The position numbers and the translations under genes were made by a program. 64,000 bases of DNA from Mesorhizobium_K sp040049215 (GTDB lineage Bacteria; Pseudomonadota; Alphaproteobacteria; Rhizobiales; Rhizobiaceae). Below the pieces are notes generated by a model. It worked only from the letters and a program-made list of their open reading frames with translations, ran no database searches and had not been told where the DNA came from. The DNA lies in contig NZ_JBDZDN010000003.1 of assembly GCF_040049215.1 (NCBI RefSeq), positions 1 through 64,000 of the forward strand, in the 5' to 3' direction. Positions 50,504 through 62,300 of the stretch are shown piece by piece (position 1 is the stretch's first letter; the number at the start of each line of letters is the position of its first letter).

Positions 50504-53500
50504 TCAGAAGTTCCTGCGCAGCCCAGCCTCTGCCTTGATGATGAGCGTCTCGTCATTGAAATCGGCGCCGCCCGAGACGAAGCCGGACCACATGCGATCC
50601 GCGGAGTAGAAAGTCGCCGTACCTACGACTTCGCCGTAGGCGCCATCGATTTCGTCCTCGAAGCTTGTCGAGTCGCCGGTAACGGGGTCGGAGATAGTCA
50701 CGACATTGTCGTCCCCGAACTCGCCCCAGATCTTGCCGAGCAGCGCGAGTTCAATCTGTGTGGCGCTGGGGCCGCCGACGGTGGTGCCAACCTGGCCGCC
50801 GATTCCGGCGCGGAAGCTTTCGCCGTCGTTGAAGGCGATGCTGGCGCCGTCGTCATCGAAATCGTCGACCTGCGTGTTGACATATGCCAGCGAGCCGATC
50901 GGTTCGAAGAACATCTGTCCCGAATACATGCGGTAGCCGATATTGCCACGGACACCGATGTTGGTGACGTCTGCGTTGCCGCTGCCACCGACCGGAGCGG
51001 AGTAGTCGAGGTCGAGGAAGTCCGCCTTGACCATGGCGTCCACGTAGAAGCCGCCGGTCGTATAGTCGATATAGGCGCCGACCGTGCCGCCGTCGTAGGA
51101 CCCCGTGGCGGAATATGAGGAGAAATCGACATCCGAGGTGATGTAACCGGCGAAGAACCCTATGCGCGGGCCGTCCTCGCCGAACCGGCCGTCGACACCG
51201 CCCAGGAAGCTGTAGGTATCCTGGTCGAAACTGGTGTCGATCTCGAACGGCACGCCGGCGATTTCTTCGGTGACCGTCGTATCGCGGTCGGTCCAGCTGC
51301 CGCCGACCTTCGCCCAGAGGCCAAGGTTGGTGGTATCCACCACCGCCTCTTCCACTTCGACGACAGCGTCGGCGCCACCGCCGCCGGCTCCGGCGAAGCG
51401 GTTGCCGCGCATATGATCTTCGACCAGGCTGTCGGTCGTGTACCAGATGTTCTGCGCGGCTGTAACGAGGCCGGGAAGCTGCGCGGCATTCGGCGCGAAG
51501 TCGGTGATAAGTTCGAAGTCATTGTAGTCTGTATCCTGGCGCAGGAACGTCGCGTAGAAGCCGTTCTGGAGCGCGCCGTAGCCACCGATGTTGATGTAGT
51601 TCTGGTTCAGGTCGGAGATAAAGAAGGCGTCGCCCTCCTGGCAGAGGTCGTTGGGACCTCCGCAGGGATTGTCGATGCCGCTCTCGTCATCGTAGTTGAC
51701 GATGTCGACGCCGCGCAGGTTGATGCCCCCTGGACCGTCGTTGGTGTTGTTGATGAGGACACCCGTCGAACCTTCGATCGTGGCGCCCGGATCGTTGAAC
51801 CCGAAAATGTCCTGGTCGTCGGTCAACGGGTCGTCTTCGGTGCCGAGATAGGAGTCGAGTGCGAGCAGGGCTGAACCGCCGCCACCGTAGTAGCTAGCAT
51901 CGGTGTAGAAATAGTCGCCGGAGTTGCCGTCGAGCAGGCTCAGAACGCCGTAGTTGTTGAGTGTCCCGAGGTTGTAGAAGTTGGTGCCTTCGAACGCATT
52001 GTTGTCGAGCGCCACCTGAACGAGTCCCCAGTTGTTCAGGACGTCGTCGTAGTCGGAGAAATTGCTGTTCGTGGCTGAATTTCCATCCTGCGAGCCGACC
52101 GACAGCCAGACGCCATAGTTGTCAATCGTGTTGGCGCTGCTGGTGGGCAGGTTTACCTGGCCGATCAGTATGCCCTCGTTCACTCCCCACACGGACGCGC
52201 CTGATGCATAGGCCAGACGATCGTTGCCGGCGTCGGCGAATCTCGCGAGCTCACCTGAGCCGATAATGTCATTGAGGATGAAGTCCCAATCGATGCCGCC
52301 GCCGGAATAATATCCGAGCCCTGTGTCAAACGCCCGTTCGATGTCGAAGTCCCAGGCGTACGGCGTGTTCTCGCTGCCGATCAAGCCGAATGTACCCGAG
52401 TCGTAATCGTATCCACCGTTGTAGATGACGACGCGATTGTCACCATTGTCATATGTCTGGATGTCGAGCACCGGATCGCCGTTCGAGCCCTGGCCGATCG
52501 TCGTGCCGTTGTTGAAGAAACCGGAATCGTCTTCGCCGAAGTGGCGGATCAGCACTGCGCTGCCGCCAGGCGCAAAGATACCGCCGGTCGAACCGTACTG
52601 GCTGCCGACCGCGCCGCCGGCGTTGTAGCCGGGCGTCAGATAGTTGTCGTCGCGCGCGAAATCCCAGGCGCCCTCATTCGCTGCGGCGACGCCATAGAAG
52701 CCGTCGAAATCGTCGTCGTCGTCGATTTCCAGGCCGCCGGCGCCGCCATACTTCACAAGCTCGATACCGTTGGCGTCGTACGACGTCGCAGTGCCGTTGT
52801 TGTCATCATCGTAGCCGTTGAGGCGCGCGTTCCGATTGATGATCTCGCCGCCGGATTCAGGGAACGAGATGCCGTTGGTAGCCGCCGCGTAGCCGTCGAG
52901 GTCCGCGCTCGACCGCACATAGATAACGGCATCCGCGTTTGAGGTTTCGAGCTCGACGAGGCCGAGGTTGAAGGCCTCGACATCGCCATCGCTGTCGCCG
53001 CCGCCGTCGCCTCGGCTGCGTGCATAAATGCCGTATTCCCCGTCGGAGAAGATCTGTGAGGCGGTGTTGCTGCTCAAGCCGTTGAAGATCGAGATGTTGC
53101 CGCCGTTGGTGCTTTCGATGTCGATACCGTTGCCGGTCACGTCGATGAGGCCGTCGGGATTGTCGACGCCGCCGTCGCCGTTGAACACGAGCACATCCGC
53201 GCCGGCGCTGCCGCCGGTGATGCCGGGACCGACGCCGACGATGCTGTTCGTCGACAGGTTCTTGATGGTAACGGTCGCGTCGTCGCCTGGATCGGCCGTG
53301 CTGACGAAGAAGATGCCGCCGCCCGTGGCCTGTGTGGATTCGATGTGGCCAAGGTTGGTGATGTTGATGTCGGCGTCGCCATTGGCGTAGATGCCCGACG
53401 TGCCGGTCAGCGTTCCCGCAACCGAATCACCATCGTCGCCGTCGAGATGGTTGGTGATGTTGATTGCGCCCGCGGCGGAGATGTTCAGCGCCGCGCCGCC

Positions 53501-54229
53501 TGTGGCTGTTGGTGAGGTGTTGCCGCCGCTCGCGCCGTTCACGTGACCGTAGTTGTCGATCGTCACGGCCCCGGCGACCTGTTGAGACGGAGCTCCGTTC
53601 GTCGCGACCAGAATGCCGTCGCCGCCATTGGCGTTGCTGCCGGAATTCGCGGTGCCACTGACCGTGGCGCCCTGGGCGATGTCGAAATTCGCGGCAACGG
53701 AGGCCACGGTTACGACGATGCCGTCGTCCGCAGCCGAAATCTGCGATGTGTCGAGGATATTGACATTGAGCGTGGCGCCCTGGAGCCGGATGGCGTCGCG
53801 GTTTCCGGTACCAGTCGTCGTGATGTCACCGCCGACGTTGAACGTCACTATGCTGTCGTTCGGAGCGTTGTTGGTGAGAACGATCCCGTGACCGGCGACG
53901 TTGAGCGTCGAACCGTCGTTCATCTGCAGCGTGCCGCTGTAGTCGCCATTGTTGTTGAGGGTGATCGTGCCGGTTCCGGCATAGGGGGTGAGAGGGTTGT
54001 CGACATCGCCTGCGATCAGGAAAGCCCATGGCTCAGCGGTTATTGTGTCCGAGAACGCCGCGCCCGCTGCCGAGCACGCCCATTCCTGGCCTGCCACGGT
54101 TGCCGCGCAGGCCGCGAGCGCTGCGGAGGGCGTTCCCATCGCGCCGAGGAACGATCCACCGACGATCGCCGTACCAGCAAGCAGCCAGCTCCTGCGAACG
54201 CGCACGACTTCGTGAACGGAATTCGGCAT
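50504..54229 (-). CDS. large autotransporter outer-membrane beta-barrel protein
   Basis: A 1241-residue type V autotransporter. The N-terminus carries an export signal of about 40 residues (basic VRVRRSW, hydrophobic core, cleavage near ALAACA). A long passenger (about 45-940) is rich in Asp, Gly and Asn with repeated short beta-helix-like turns. The C-terminal autotransporter beta-barrel (about 960-1241) ends LRRNF, with the terminal Phe of outer-membrane barrels. A perfect AGGAGGGGGTA ribosome site supports the ATG at 54229. Passenger function, such as adhesion, cannot be read from sequence. Confidence 0.9.
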   Translation of the reverse strand: MPNSVHEVVRVRRSWLLAGTAIVGGSFLGAMGTPSAALAACAATVAGQEWACSAAGAAFSDTITAEPWAFLIAGDVDNPLTPYAGTGTITLNNNGDYSGTLQMNDGSTLNVAGHGIVLTNNAPNDSIVTFNVGGDITTTGTGNRDAIRLQGATLNVNILDTSQISAADDGIVVTVASVAANFDIAQGATVSGTANSGSNANGGDGILVATNGAPSQQVAGAVTIDNYGHVNGASGGNTSPTATGGAALNISAAGAINITNHLDGDDGDSVAGTLTGTSGIYANGDADINITNLGHIESTQATGGGIFFVSTADPGDDATVTIKNLSTNSIVGVGPGITGGSAGADVLVFNGDGGVDNPDGLIDVTGNGIDIESTNGGNISIFNGLSSNTASQIFSDGEYGIYARSRGDGGGDSDGDVEAFNLGLVELETSNADAVIYVRSSADLDGYAAATNGISFPESGGEIINRNARLNGYDDDNNGTATSYDANGIELVKYGGAGGLEIDDDDDFDGFYGVAAANEGAWDFARDDNYLTPGYNAGGAVGSQYGSTGGIFAPGGSAVLIRHFGEDDSGFFNNGTTIGQGSNGDPVLDIQTYDNGDNRVVIYNGGYDYDSGTFGLIGSENTPYAWDFDIERAFDTGLGYYSGGGIDWDFILNDIIGSGELARFADAGNDRLAYASGASVWGVNEGILIGQVNLPTSSANTIDNYGVWLSVGSQDGNSATNSNFSDYDDVLNNWGLVQVALDNNAFEGTNFYNLGTLNNYGVLSLLDGNSGDYFYTDASYYGGGGSALLALDSYLGTEDDPLTDDQDIFGFNDPGATIEGSTGVLINNTNDGPGGINLRGVDIVNYDDESGIDNPCGGPNDLCQEGDAFFISDLNQNYINIGGYGALQNGFYATFLRQDTDYNDFELITDFAPNAAQLPGLVTAAQNIWYTTDSLVEDHMRGNRFAGAGGGGADAVVEVEEAVVDTTNLGLWAKVGGSWTDRDTTVTEEIAGVPFEIDTSFDQDTYSFLGGVDGRFGEDGPRIGFFAGYITSDVDFSSYSATGSYDGGTVGAYIDYTTGGFYVDAMVKADFLDLDYSAPVGGSGNADVTNIGVRGNIGYRMYSGQMFFEPIGSLAYVNTQVDDFDDDGASIAFNDGESFRAGIGGQVGTTVGGPSATQIELALLGKIWGEFGDDNVVTISDPVTGDSTSFEDEIDGAYGEVVGTATFYSADRMWSGFVSGGADFNDETLIIKAEAGLRRNF

Positions 54230-54411
54230 TACCCCCTCCTGAACGGCGCGCGTCACACGTTACGCGTGCGTGATAAAACCCTAAACAAGCCTGCCGGAAT
54301 TTAGACTCGGCTAATATGAATGAGCTATCGAATCTTAGTATGATGCCGGAAAAGCAGGGTCGAATCATCAAGGTGTGTGGCCAATTGGCAACATACAAGA
54401 ACATAATGGAT

Positions 54412-54426
54412 ATGACGTAACGTCAT
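54412..54426. promoter_or_regulatory. 15-base perfect palindrome in divergent promoter region
   Basis: ATGACGT-A-ACGTCAT (54412-54426) is a perfect palindrome with a central A, in an AT-rich gap between the autotransporter start (54229) and the alpha/beta hydrolase start (54499). Size and symmetry suit a dimeric regulator site. The protein is unknown. Confidence 0.5.
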
Positions 54427-54498
54427 TTTAGAATGATTTACAGAGACTTAGCGATTAAATCTCGCGTTCGTTTCTCGTAAAAGTGGCAATGGCGGGCC

Positions 54499-55461
54499 GT
54501 GACCGAAATCATGTTCTTTCTTAGCGACTTCCAGCCGGCCGTTCGTTCGACCGACCCGCATGGTCAGCTCCGGATAGCTTTGCTTATATGCGTTCTGTGT
54601 GGGCTTTGCGGGTGCACAGGCACTACCAATTATGCATTGCCAACCGATGCGTCGCTGCTCGCGGCCGGACCGGTCGGCTCGGAAGGGGCAGATTCTCGCC
54701 GTCAACTCTGGATGATTCCTTCATCTGAGTCGGGGTTGCTGATGCGCGCCGTCCTGTTTCGCCCAGCCGGTCCAGGACCGTTTTCGCTGGTGGTGATAAA
54801 TCATGGTTCAGAACAGGACGCTGCAAGGCGCTCGCTCATGCCGATGCCCGCCTTCAACTCGCTCACCGAGTGGTTTCTTCAGCGTGGCTATGCCGTTCTG
54901 CTGCCGCAGCGGCCCGGACATGGTGAAACCGGCGGCCGCTACCTCGAGGAGCAGGGTGCCTGTGGCTCCGCCAACTACGAAAAGGCGGGAGACGCGACGG
55001 CCGAGAACATTGTGGCGGCGATCGACTTCATGGCGAAACGGCCCTTCGTCAAGCCGAATGGAATAGTCGTCGTCGGAAACTCGGCCGGCGGATGGGGCGT
55101 GATCGCCCTTGCCAGGCGCAACCCGGCAGGGGTCTCTGCGCTGATTAATTTCTCGGGCGGACGGGGTGGTCGTGATTTCAATCGGCCGGGCAAAAACTGC
55201 TCACCTGAGCGCCTTGTCGCAACGGCAGCGAAGTATGGAAAGACTGCCCGGGTGCAGACGCTTTGGCTCTATGCAAGCAACGACAGCTATTTCTCGCCTG
55301 AATTATCACGAGAAATGGCGGAAGCGTTCAGGAAGGCTGGCGGCGCTGTCGATTACCGGCTGCTGCCGGCGGTCGGAAAGGAAGGCCATTCGCTGATCAA
55401 TGCGCCGGCTGCGGTCTGGGGTCCTTACCTCGAGGCATTTTTGGCGGGCACAGGCGGCTGA
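54499..55461 (+). CDS. alpha/beta hydrolase (dienelactone hydrolase-like), probable lipoprotein
   Basis: A 320-residue alpha/beta hydrolase. The N-terminus has a hydrophobic segment ending in a lipobox-like LCGC (about residue 39), suggesting membrane anchoring. The catalytic domain shows the oxyanion VVINHGSEQ region and the nucleophile in VVVGNSAGGWG, with a late GKEGHSLI supplying the His. Esters or lactones are likely substrates. The start may be this GTG or ATGs a few codons later. It diverges from the autotransporter gene. Confidence 0.82.
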   Translation: MTEIMFFLSDFQPAVRSTDPHGQLRIALLICVLCGLCGCTGTTNYALPTDASLLAAGPVGSEGADSRRQLWMIPSSESGLLMRAVLFRPAGPGPFSLVVINHGSEQDAARRSLMPMPAFNSLTEWFLQRGYAVLLPQRPGHGETGGRYLEEQGACGSANYEKAGDATAENIVAAIDFMAKRPFVKPNGIVVVGNSAGGWGVIALARRNPAGVSALINFSGGRGGRDFNRPGKNCSPERLVATAAKYGKTARVQTLWLYASNDSYFSPELSREMAEAFRKAGGAVDYRLLPAVGKEGHSLINAPAAVWGPYLEAFLAGTGG

Positions 55462-55487
55462 AACATCCGCGTGTGCGAATGTGGGGC

Positions 55488-56299
<812 letters not shown>

Positions 56300-56303
<4 letters not shown>

Positions 56304-57337
56304 GTTCCCGACTGGTGACGGCGTTCGAGCCATGAATGAAGCGCCATCATGCCAAGGATGATCGCGCCGATGAATATGTTGTAGGCGAGCCCCGGCACGC
56401 CGATCAGAACGATGCCGTTGCGCATGACGCGCAGGATGAGGATGCCTAGCACCGTGCCGATGATGGTGCCGCGTCCGCCGGTGAGCGCAGTGCCGCCGAT
56501 CACCACCATGGCGATGACTTCGAGCTCGTAGCCGGTGCCGCTGTTGGGGTTGGCGGCGGCGGTGCGCAGCGACGAGATGACGCCTGCAAGCGCGGCCATC
56601 ATCGACGAGAGGATGAACAGGCCGATCTTGACCCTGCTTACACGGACGCCGCGTGCGGCGGCCGCGTTCGGATTGCCGCCCGCCGCCTGGATCCAGTTGC
56701 CGATGCGGCTCTGGGTGAGCAGGTAGCCAAGCGCGACGACGGCCAGGATGAACCAGAACAGCGACATGTAGATGCGGAACGGCCCGATGAAGAAGTCGCC
56801 GACCAGCGCCTCGGCGAGCCAGCTGCCTTCGGCGCTCCAGGTTCGCTGGGGGAAGCCGTCGGTGATGAAGAGCGCGGTGCCGCGCACGACGAGCAGCATG
56901 CCCAGCGTGACCAGGAAGGACGGGATCTTCAGCCGCGTCACGAACCAGCCGTTGACGAGGCCGATGAATGCAGCGACGGCGAGCGCCGCGACAAAGCCGA
57001 CCTCGAGCGAGGTGGCGCCGCTGTTGAAGAGCGTCCACATCAGCACCGGCGAGAAGCCGAACAGGGAGCCGACCGAGAGGTCGAATTCGCCTGATGTCAT
57101 GAGCAGCGTCATGGCGAGCGCGATCAGGCCGAGTTCCACCGTAAAGGCCAGCGTGTTGCTGACATTCTGCGGCGAAAGGAAATTGGGATTGATACCCCAG
57201 AAGACCGTGATCTCGAGCAGGAGAAGCACGAGGGGACCGAACTCCGGCCTCGCGACAAAGCGCTGGATGAATGTGCGATTTTCCACCGGGACCCGCTGCG
57301 TGGTTGGCGTTGCAGGAAGCTCCGCGTCGCCCGGCAC
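56300..57337 (-). CDS. sugar ABC transporter permease
   Basis: A 345-residue permease with eight to ten helices, of the RbsC/AraH class. The TSGEFDLSVGSLFGF segment and GGTALTGGRGTIIGT motif (the EAA-like loop facing the ATPase) are characteristic. It lies between the binding protein and ATPase genes. The 78-base gap from the binding-protein gene holds a strong hairpin. Confidence 0.93.
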
Positions 57338-57371
57338 GTGTCCCGTTGCGCGTCGCGGTTCGTCACAAAGG

Positions 57372-57401
57372 CATTCGCGGCGGGTGACTCCGCCGCGAAT
57401 G
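57372..57401 (-). repeat. hairpin between binding protein and permease genes
   Basis: CATTCGCGGCGG (57372-57383) and CCGCCGCGAATG (57390-57401) are perfect inverse complements around a six-base GTGACT loop, 14 bases after the binding-protein stop on the minus strand. There is no U-run. Hairpins at this place commonly protect the binding-protein message, giving excess binding protein over permease. Confidence 0.7.
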
Positions 57402-57415
57402 TTAGTGTTACACGA

Positions 57416-58363
57416 CTATTTCTGCTTGCCGGAAAGGATGTCGTCGTAGACCTGAGCGGTGTCTTTTTCGTAGAGCGCGCCGGTGATGACATCGAAGCCC
57501 GCGGGCACGCCGCCTGCTTCCATCGCGGCCATCGACAGGGCGATGTAGCTGGTCGCCTGCGGGTCCTGCCACTGTGCGGCGTTGACGTAGCCGTTCAGGA
57601 CTTCCTGGGTGGTGTCGAGCGAGTTGCCCCAGCCGACCACGGGGATTTCACCAGGCTTCACGCCGACCTGATCCCAGACCCGCTTGACCGAACCGGTCAC
57701 CAGATCGCCGAGGCCGATCATGGCCTTGATCTTGGCGCGATTGGCGGTGAGGTAATCGACCATGCGGTTGATCACCTCGGCCTGGTCAAGCGTGGCTTCC
57801 GTGATCTCGTAGGTAATGCCGAGCGGCTCGAACACGCTCTTGATGCCTTCCTCTTCCTGCACGCCGTAGGTAGCGCCCGGGATTTCGACCGGCATCCAGA
57901 CGAAATCGCCTGATTTCACCAGACCCTTGTCGACCAGATATTGCGCCCAGCCGCGGCCGAACGCGACATTGTTGCCGCCGACATAGGCGTCGAAGCTGGC
58001 GGTCGGATCGGGCGTGTTGAAGTTGATGATCGGTATCTTCGCCGCGTTGGCTTCCTTGGCCACCTCGACGAGGCTGCCCGGATCGGGGCTGGTGGTGACG
58101 ATGCCGTCGGCCTGGGCCGCGATCGCCGCACGGACGGCTTCCTGGTGGGACGCGACGTCGCCATTGTGGAACGACGTGTTCACGGTATTGCCCGTGTCGG
58201 CCTCCCACTGCTTGGCGCCGGCCAGGAAATAGGTCCAGACCGGGTCCGCGGGGCCGCCATGGGAAACCCAGTAAAAGGTCTTGCCGGCCGCTTCCGCTCC
58301 GGTGAGCGGCACGGCCATCGCCAGCACGGCGCCGGCGACGAGTAGTCTCAATTTCTTCAGCAT
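57416..58363 (-). CDS. sugar ABC transporter periplasmic substrate-binding protein
   Basis: A 315-residue type I periplasmic binding protein. The signal peptide ends near residue 26 (TGAEAAGK), and the mature start TFYWVSHGGPADPVW is a first-lobe strand of the rhizopine/ribose-like family. INFNTPDPTASFDAYVGGNN and a GLGDLVTGSVKRVWDQVG segment follow. GGGAGGAAA precedes the ATG at 58363. First gene of the importer operon. Sugar identity is not deducible; a sugar, polyol or rhizopine-like compound is likely. Confidence 0.92.
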   Translation of the reverse strand: MLKKLRLLVAGAVLAMAVPLTGAEAAGKTFYWVSHGGPADPVWTYFLAGAKQWEADTGNTVNTSFHNGDVASHQEAVRAAIAAQADGIVTTSPDPGSLVEVAKEANAAKIPIINFNTPDPTASFDAYVGGNNVAFGRGWAQYLVDKGLVKSGDFVWMPVEIPGATYGVQEEEGIKSVFEPLGITYEITEATLDQAEVINRMVDYLTANRAKIKAMIGLGDLVTGSVKRVWDQVGVKPGEIPVVGWGNSLDTTQEVLNGYVNAAQWQDPQATSYIALSMAAMEAGGVPAGFDVITGALYEKDTAQVYDDILSGKQK

Positions 58364-58616
58364 GCGATTTCCTCCCGTTTGGGTACAGCTACACGTCCGG
58401 CCGCTCGTAACGGTAACGCCCGGATCGTTCCTCCTCGCCAGCACCGGTCGGGATGCGCGAGTGCATCTTGTTTCCTACCGGATGGCAAGCCTCCGTCCGC
58501 GATGGTAGCGGTCGGGCGGGTCGATACCATCAAGGGTTCAATCAGATTGCATCAGCCGGGTAGATTATTCCGCCGGGCGTGGCTCAGTGTCTATTGCTGG
58601 CGAAGGCGATCCGGGC

Positions 58617-59297
58617 CTATTGCGCGACCTGCGACACGGCCGACATGAGCTCCCGCGGGTTGGGCACCCCGAACATGTACCGCCCGCCTTCCGGGACTTC
58701 GGTAAAGCTCCAGCGAACGATGCCTTGCCGGTCGAGAAGGAACTGGCCGAGCAATTGCCCCTGGCCGGTCGCCATCATCTGCTGGTCGGCCTCGGTGATT
58801 TCGTAGCCATCTTTCCTGTCGAGAAATTCGCCCGCCGCGATCGGGTTCATCGGCTCCGGCAGTTCGCCCGGCACGTCTACGCGCATGCTCATCGCCGTCT
58901 CGAGCGAGACCTTGTGCGGCCACGCCGTCTCGTTCTCGGTGAATTCGAGGTTGGGAAGTCCGAAGGCGCGGTGCGAAGCCCGCTCCGGGTCGGCGGCCGC
59001 CAGCAGGTTGGGCACGGGATGGTAGCGGAAGTAGAGGCGCGCTCGCTCGATCGGCGTGTTGACGACGGCAAGGCTCTCCACGCCTCTTTCGCGCAGTTCC
59101 GGATCGAGTCGGGCTTGCGCGGCGACGTGGCGCCGGCAGAATGCGCAGTGGAGCCCTCGATACAGGCCGACCAGAACCGGCTTTTGACCGCGAAAGTCGT
59201 CGAGTGCGATCTTGCCTTCCTGAGTGATGGCGTCGAGCACGACGTTCGGCGCGCGGTCGCCCGGCTGAAGCGGGCCTAAGTCAATACGCGCGGACAT
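58617..59297 (-). CDS. peroxiredoxin-like (AhpC/TSA family) protein
   Basis: A 226-residue thioredoxin-fold protein. The N-terminal half has GDRAPNVVLDAITQEGKIAL and the redox motif HCAFCRRH, giving a C-x2-C pair where peroxiredoxins carry their peroxidatic Cys; a VPNLLAAADPERASHRAFGL segment follows. It could reduce peroxides or act as an oxidoreductase. The ATG at 59297 fits GGGAGG six bases upstream; a TTG at 59303 is too close to it. It begins 18 bases after the large cyclase gene, in the same direction, so the two are probably co-expressed. Confidence 0.82.
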   Translation of the reverse strand: MSARIDLGPLQPGDRAPNVVLDAITQEGKIALDDFRGQKPVLVGLYRGLHCAFCRRHVAAQARLDPELRERGVESLAVVNTPIERARLYFRYHPVPNLLAAADPERASHRAFGLPNLEFTENETAWPHKVSLETAMSMRVDVPGELPEPMNPIAAGEFLDRKDGYEITEADQQMMATGQGQLLGQFLLDRQGIVRWSFTEVPEGGRYMFGVPNPRELMSAVSQVAQ

Positions 59298-59315
59298 TTC
59301 CAACCTCCCACCCGG

Positions 59316-62300
59316 CTAGTCGAGAAATGGCAGCACCACAAGCGCTTCCGGGTCTAGCCCGTGCTGGGCGCAAACGTCCTGCGCCAGGGAAAAGTAGCGT
59401 TCTGCCTCGGCCAGATTGTCAAGGTCGAGATTGAGGGTCGCCAAACCATCATAACACGGAAAGAGCAGTTGCGGTTCCCCTGTCTCGCCCGCTACGTCCA
59501 GCGCTTCGCCGTAAAGGCGGGCAGCCAGTTGCTGCTGCCCGTGGCACTGGTGGATCTGCCCCAGCACGATCAGCGGAACCGGCAGATGCTCGCGCTGGTC
59601 GAGCGCCCGGTCGATCTCTATGGCCTTCTCTGCAGCCGGCACCCCCTCCGTAGGGCAGCGATCCGTGAACGTGCAGCAGGCTACCGCCAGATTGGCCAGG
59701 AGCCGTGCTTGAAAACCTAGGTCGCCGATGCGTCGCGCCACTTCAAGGCCGCGCCGGCATACGTCGATCGCACGCGCGGGATCGATTGTCGTATAAAGCA
59801 CCCCAAGATTGGTGTAGCCGCGGCAGGCGGCGCCCGGCAGACCGGCCGCTTCGGCCAGTTCGATGCTCCGCTCCACTTCGCGCACGGCTTCGCGGTTTCG
59901 CCCAAGCCGGGCCAGCGCTACGCCCTTGGTGTTGAGCGCTTCGGCAACCACCAGCGTGGCGTCGCTCCCCGTCCCGGAGATATGCTCCTCCGTCAGCGGG
60001 CCGGCACAATCCATAGCCGCGTCGGCCCATTTCGCGGCGAGGGCATGGTCGCCGTTGCGGAAGGCTAGGCGCCCGCGCTCCTGCAGAAGATGCGCCTGCT
60101 CGATCGGAGCGTCCGCTCCCTCGAGAAGCGCCGCCGCCTCGACATAGCAGGATTCCGCGCCGTCGCGCTTGCCTACATCCCAGAGCAGCCGGCCGATCTT
60201 GCGCAGCACCCGTGCCGATCCGACAAGATCGCCCGTTTCGCGATACGCCTGCAGCACCGTCTCGTAGTGGCCGCGCGCGATCTCCCGGCGACCGACCGGG
60301 CCGCTCAGATCGGCTATTCGCTCGGCGATTGCGAGCTTCAAAGGCGTCTGTTCGGTGGCGTCCAGAGTGGCGAGCGCGCGCTCATAGAAACGAAGGGCAT
60401 CGTCATTGGCGTAGATCATGCGGGCGCGGTCGCCCGCTGACCGGAGAAAACGAGCGCCTTTCTCCCGCTCTGCGCTCAACGCGAAATGGTGACCGAGCAC
60501 GGTCAGGTCTTCGAGACGTTCCGGGTTGTCGCCGGCGAGCCGTTCGAATGCGGCGCCTATCCGCCCGTGCAATTCGGTGCGGCGCTGCAGGAGCAGATTC
60601 TGGTAGATTACGTCTTGCAGCAACGTTTGGGTGAAACGATAGCCTTGCGACGAAAGAGAACCCGACCCGGCAACCTCCTCGACGATTTCCGCATCGCAAA
60701 GCAGTTCGAGGCCAGCCTCAAGCCTGCCGGGGTCGGCTGTTACGGCCTTGAGAAGCGTGGCGTCGAAGCGCGGGCCGATGACAGCAGCTTCCTGGGCCAA
60801 TCGGCGCACGTCCTGCGGCAGCCGGTCGACGCGAGCGAGCAACATCGCCTGAATGGTGGCCGGAATGCCGGCCGCCGCGTCGCCCGCCGCCGTCTGCCAC
60901 TGCTGGCCGTCTCGCCTCAGCACACCGACGTCAATGAGGCCGCGCACGATCTCCTCGACGAACAGCGGGTTGCCGCCCGCACGGTCGAGTATCTGGTCGC
61001 GGAGCCCCGCGGCGGAACTCACCCAGCCTTCGCCGAACAATGCGGCCAGCAGGTTGCGCCCCTCAGAGTTGCCGAGTGGCGACAATCTGAGCGCGGTATG
61101 ACTGACCCGGCTCGACTCCAACTGGTCGTTTTCCAGAGCCGGCCGGTGTGTGACCAGGAGCATCAACCGAGTCCGCTCAAGCCGGTCCATCACGAAACGC
61201 AGCGCCTCGAGCGACACGGCGTCGGCCCAGTGCAGGTCTTCGACGACGATCAGCAGAGGCGACAGGGCCAAGCGCCGTTCGACGATTGTGCGCACAGCGT
61301 AGAGGATCTGCCGCCGCAATTGCTCGGGCTCGACGTGCTGCAAGGCGGCGGTGGGATCGCCGAGGCCAAGTACATGGAAGAGCAGGGGCATCAGCCGTTC
61401 CGCTTCGTCGCCCGGCAGGCCGAGATCGTTGAGCAATGCCGCGAGCTTCGCCCGCATTCCGTCCGGACCGTCGTTTTGCATGATACCGGCGGCGCTGCGC
61501 ACGACCGCGCCGAGCGCGCCATATGACTGTTCGCCCAGCGGCGAGCAGGCGGCCTGCCTGACGGCAACGTTGCGAAAGCGATCGTCCTCGCCGACACGGG
61601 CAACGAACTCCTTGACCAGCCGCGATTTCCCAATGCCCGCCTCGCCGACGAGCCGGACAAGTTGCGCCGAGCCCCCGCACGCCTGATCGAGGCTCGCCAG
61701 CATTCTCTGAAGTTGCGCATCGCGGCCGATCATCGGCGCGCCGAGGCCGAGCGCTTCGAGCCCGCGCGCCGCCCGCGGTGCCGCAAGTGGCTCGCGCAGC
61801 CGATAGACAAGCACGCTGCCGGCCTTGCCGCGAAGCGCGATGTCGCCGAGCTTCTCGTATGAGAAGGCATGCCGCGTCAGCCGGTGGGTTAGTTCGCCTA
61901 CCAGTATCTCGCCGGGTTTGGCCAGCGATTGCAGCCGCTGCGCAGTATTCACCGTGTCGCCGGTCACCGAATAGGATTTCGCGACGCCTACGCCCAATCC
62001 GCCGGTAACGACCGGCCCGGTGTTTATGCCGATGTGAAGCACCAGGGGCAGGCCGGCATGAGCGGCGCTTTCACCGAGTCGAGCCGTCCGCGCCATCATG
62101 TCGAGGGCGGCGCGGAGTGCGCGTTCCGGATCATCCTCGTGCGCGACCGGCGCGCCGAACAATGCGAGCAGCGCGTCGCCGATGAACTTGTCGACGAAAC
62201 CACCGAAGTTCTGCACGGAAGCGGTCAGCTCCCTGAACAGCTTGTTTTGCAGCGCCTGCATGACCTCGGGGTCGAGCTTCTCGCTGAACGTCGTGAAGCC

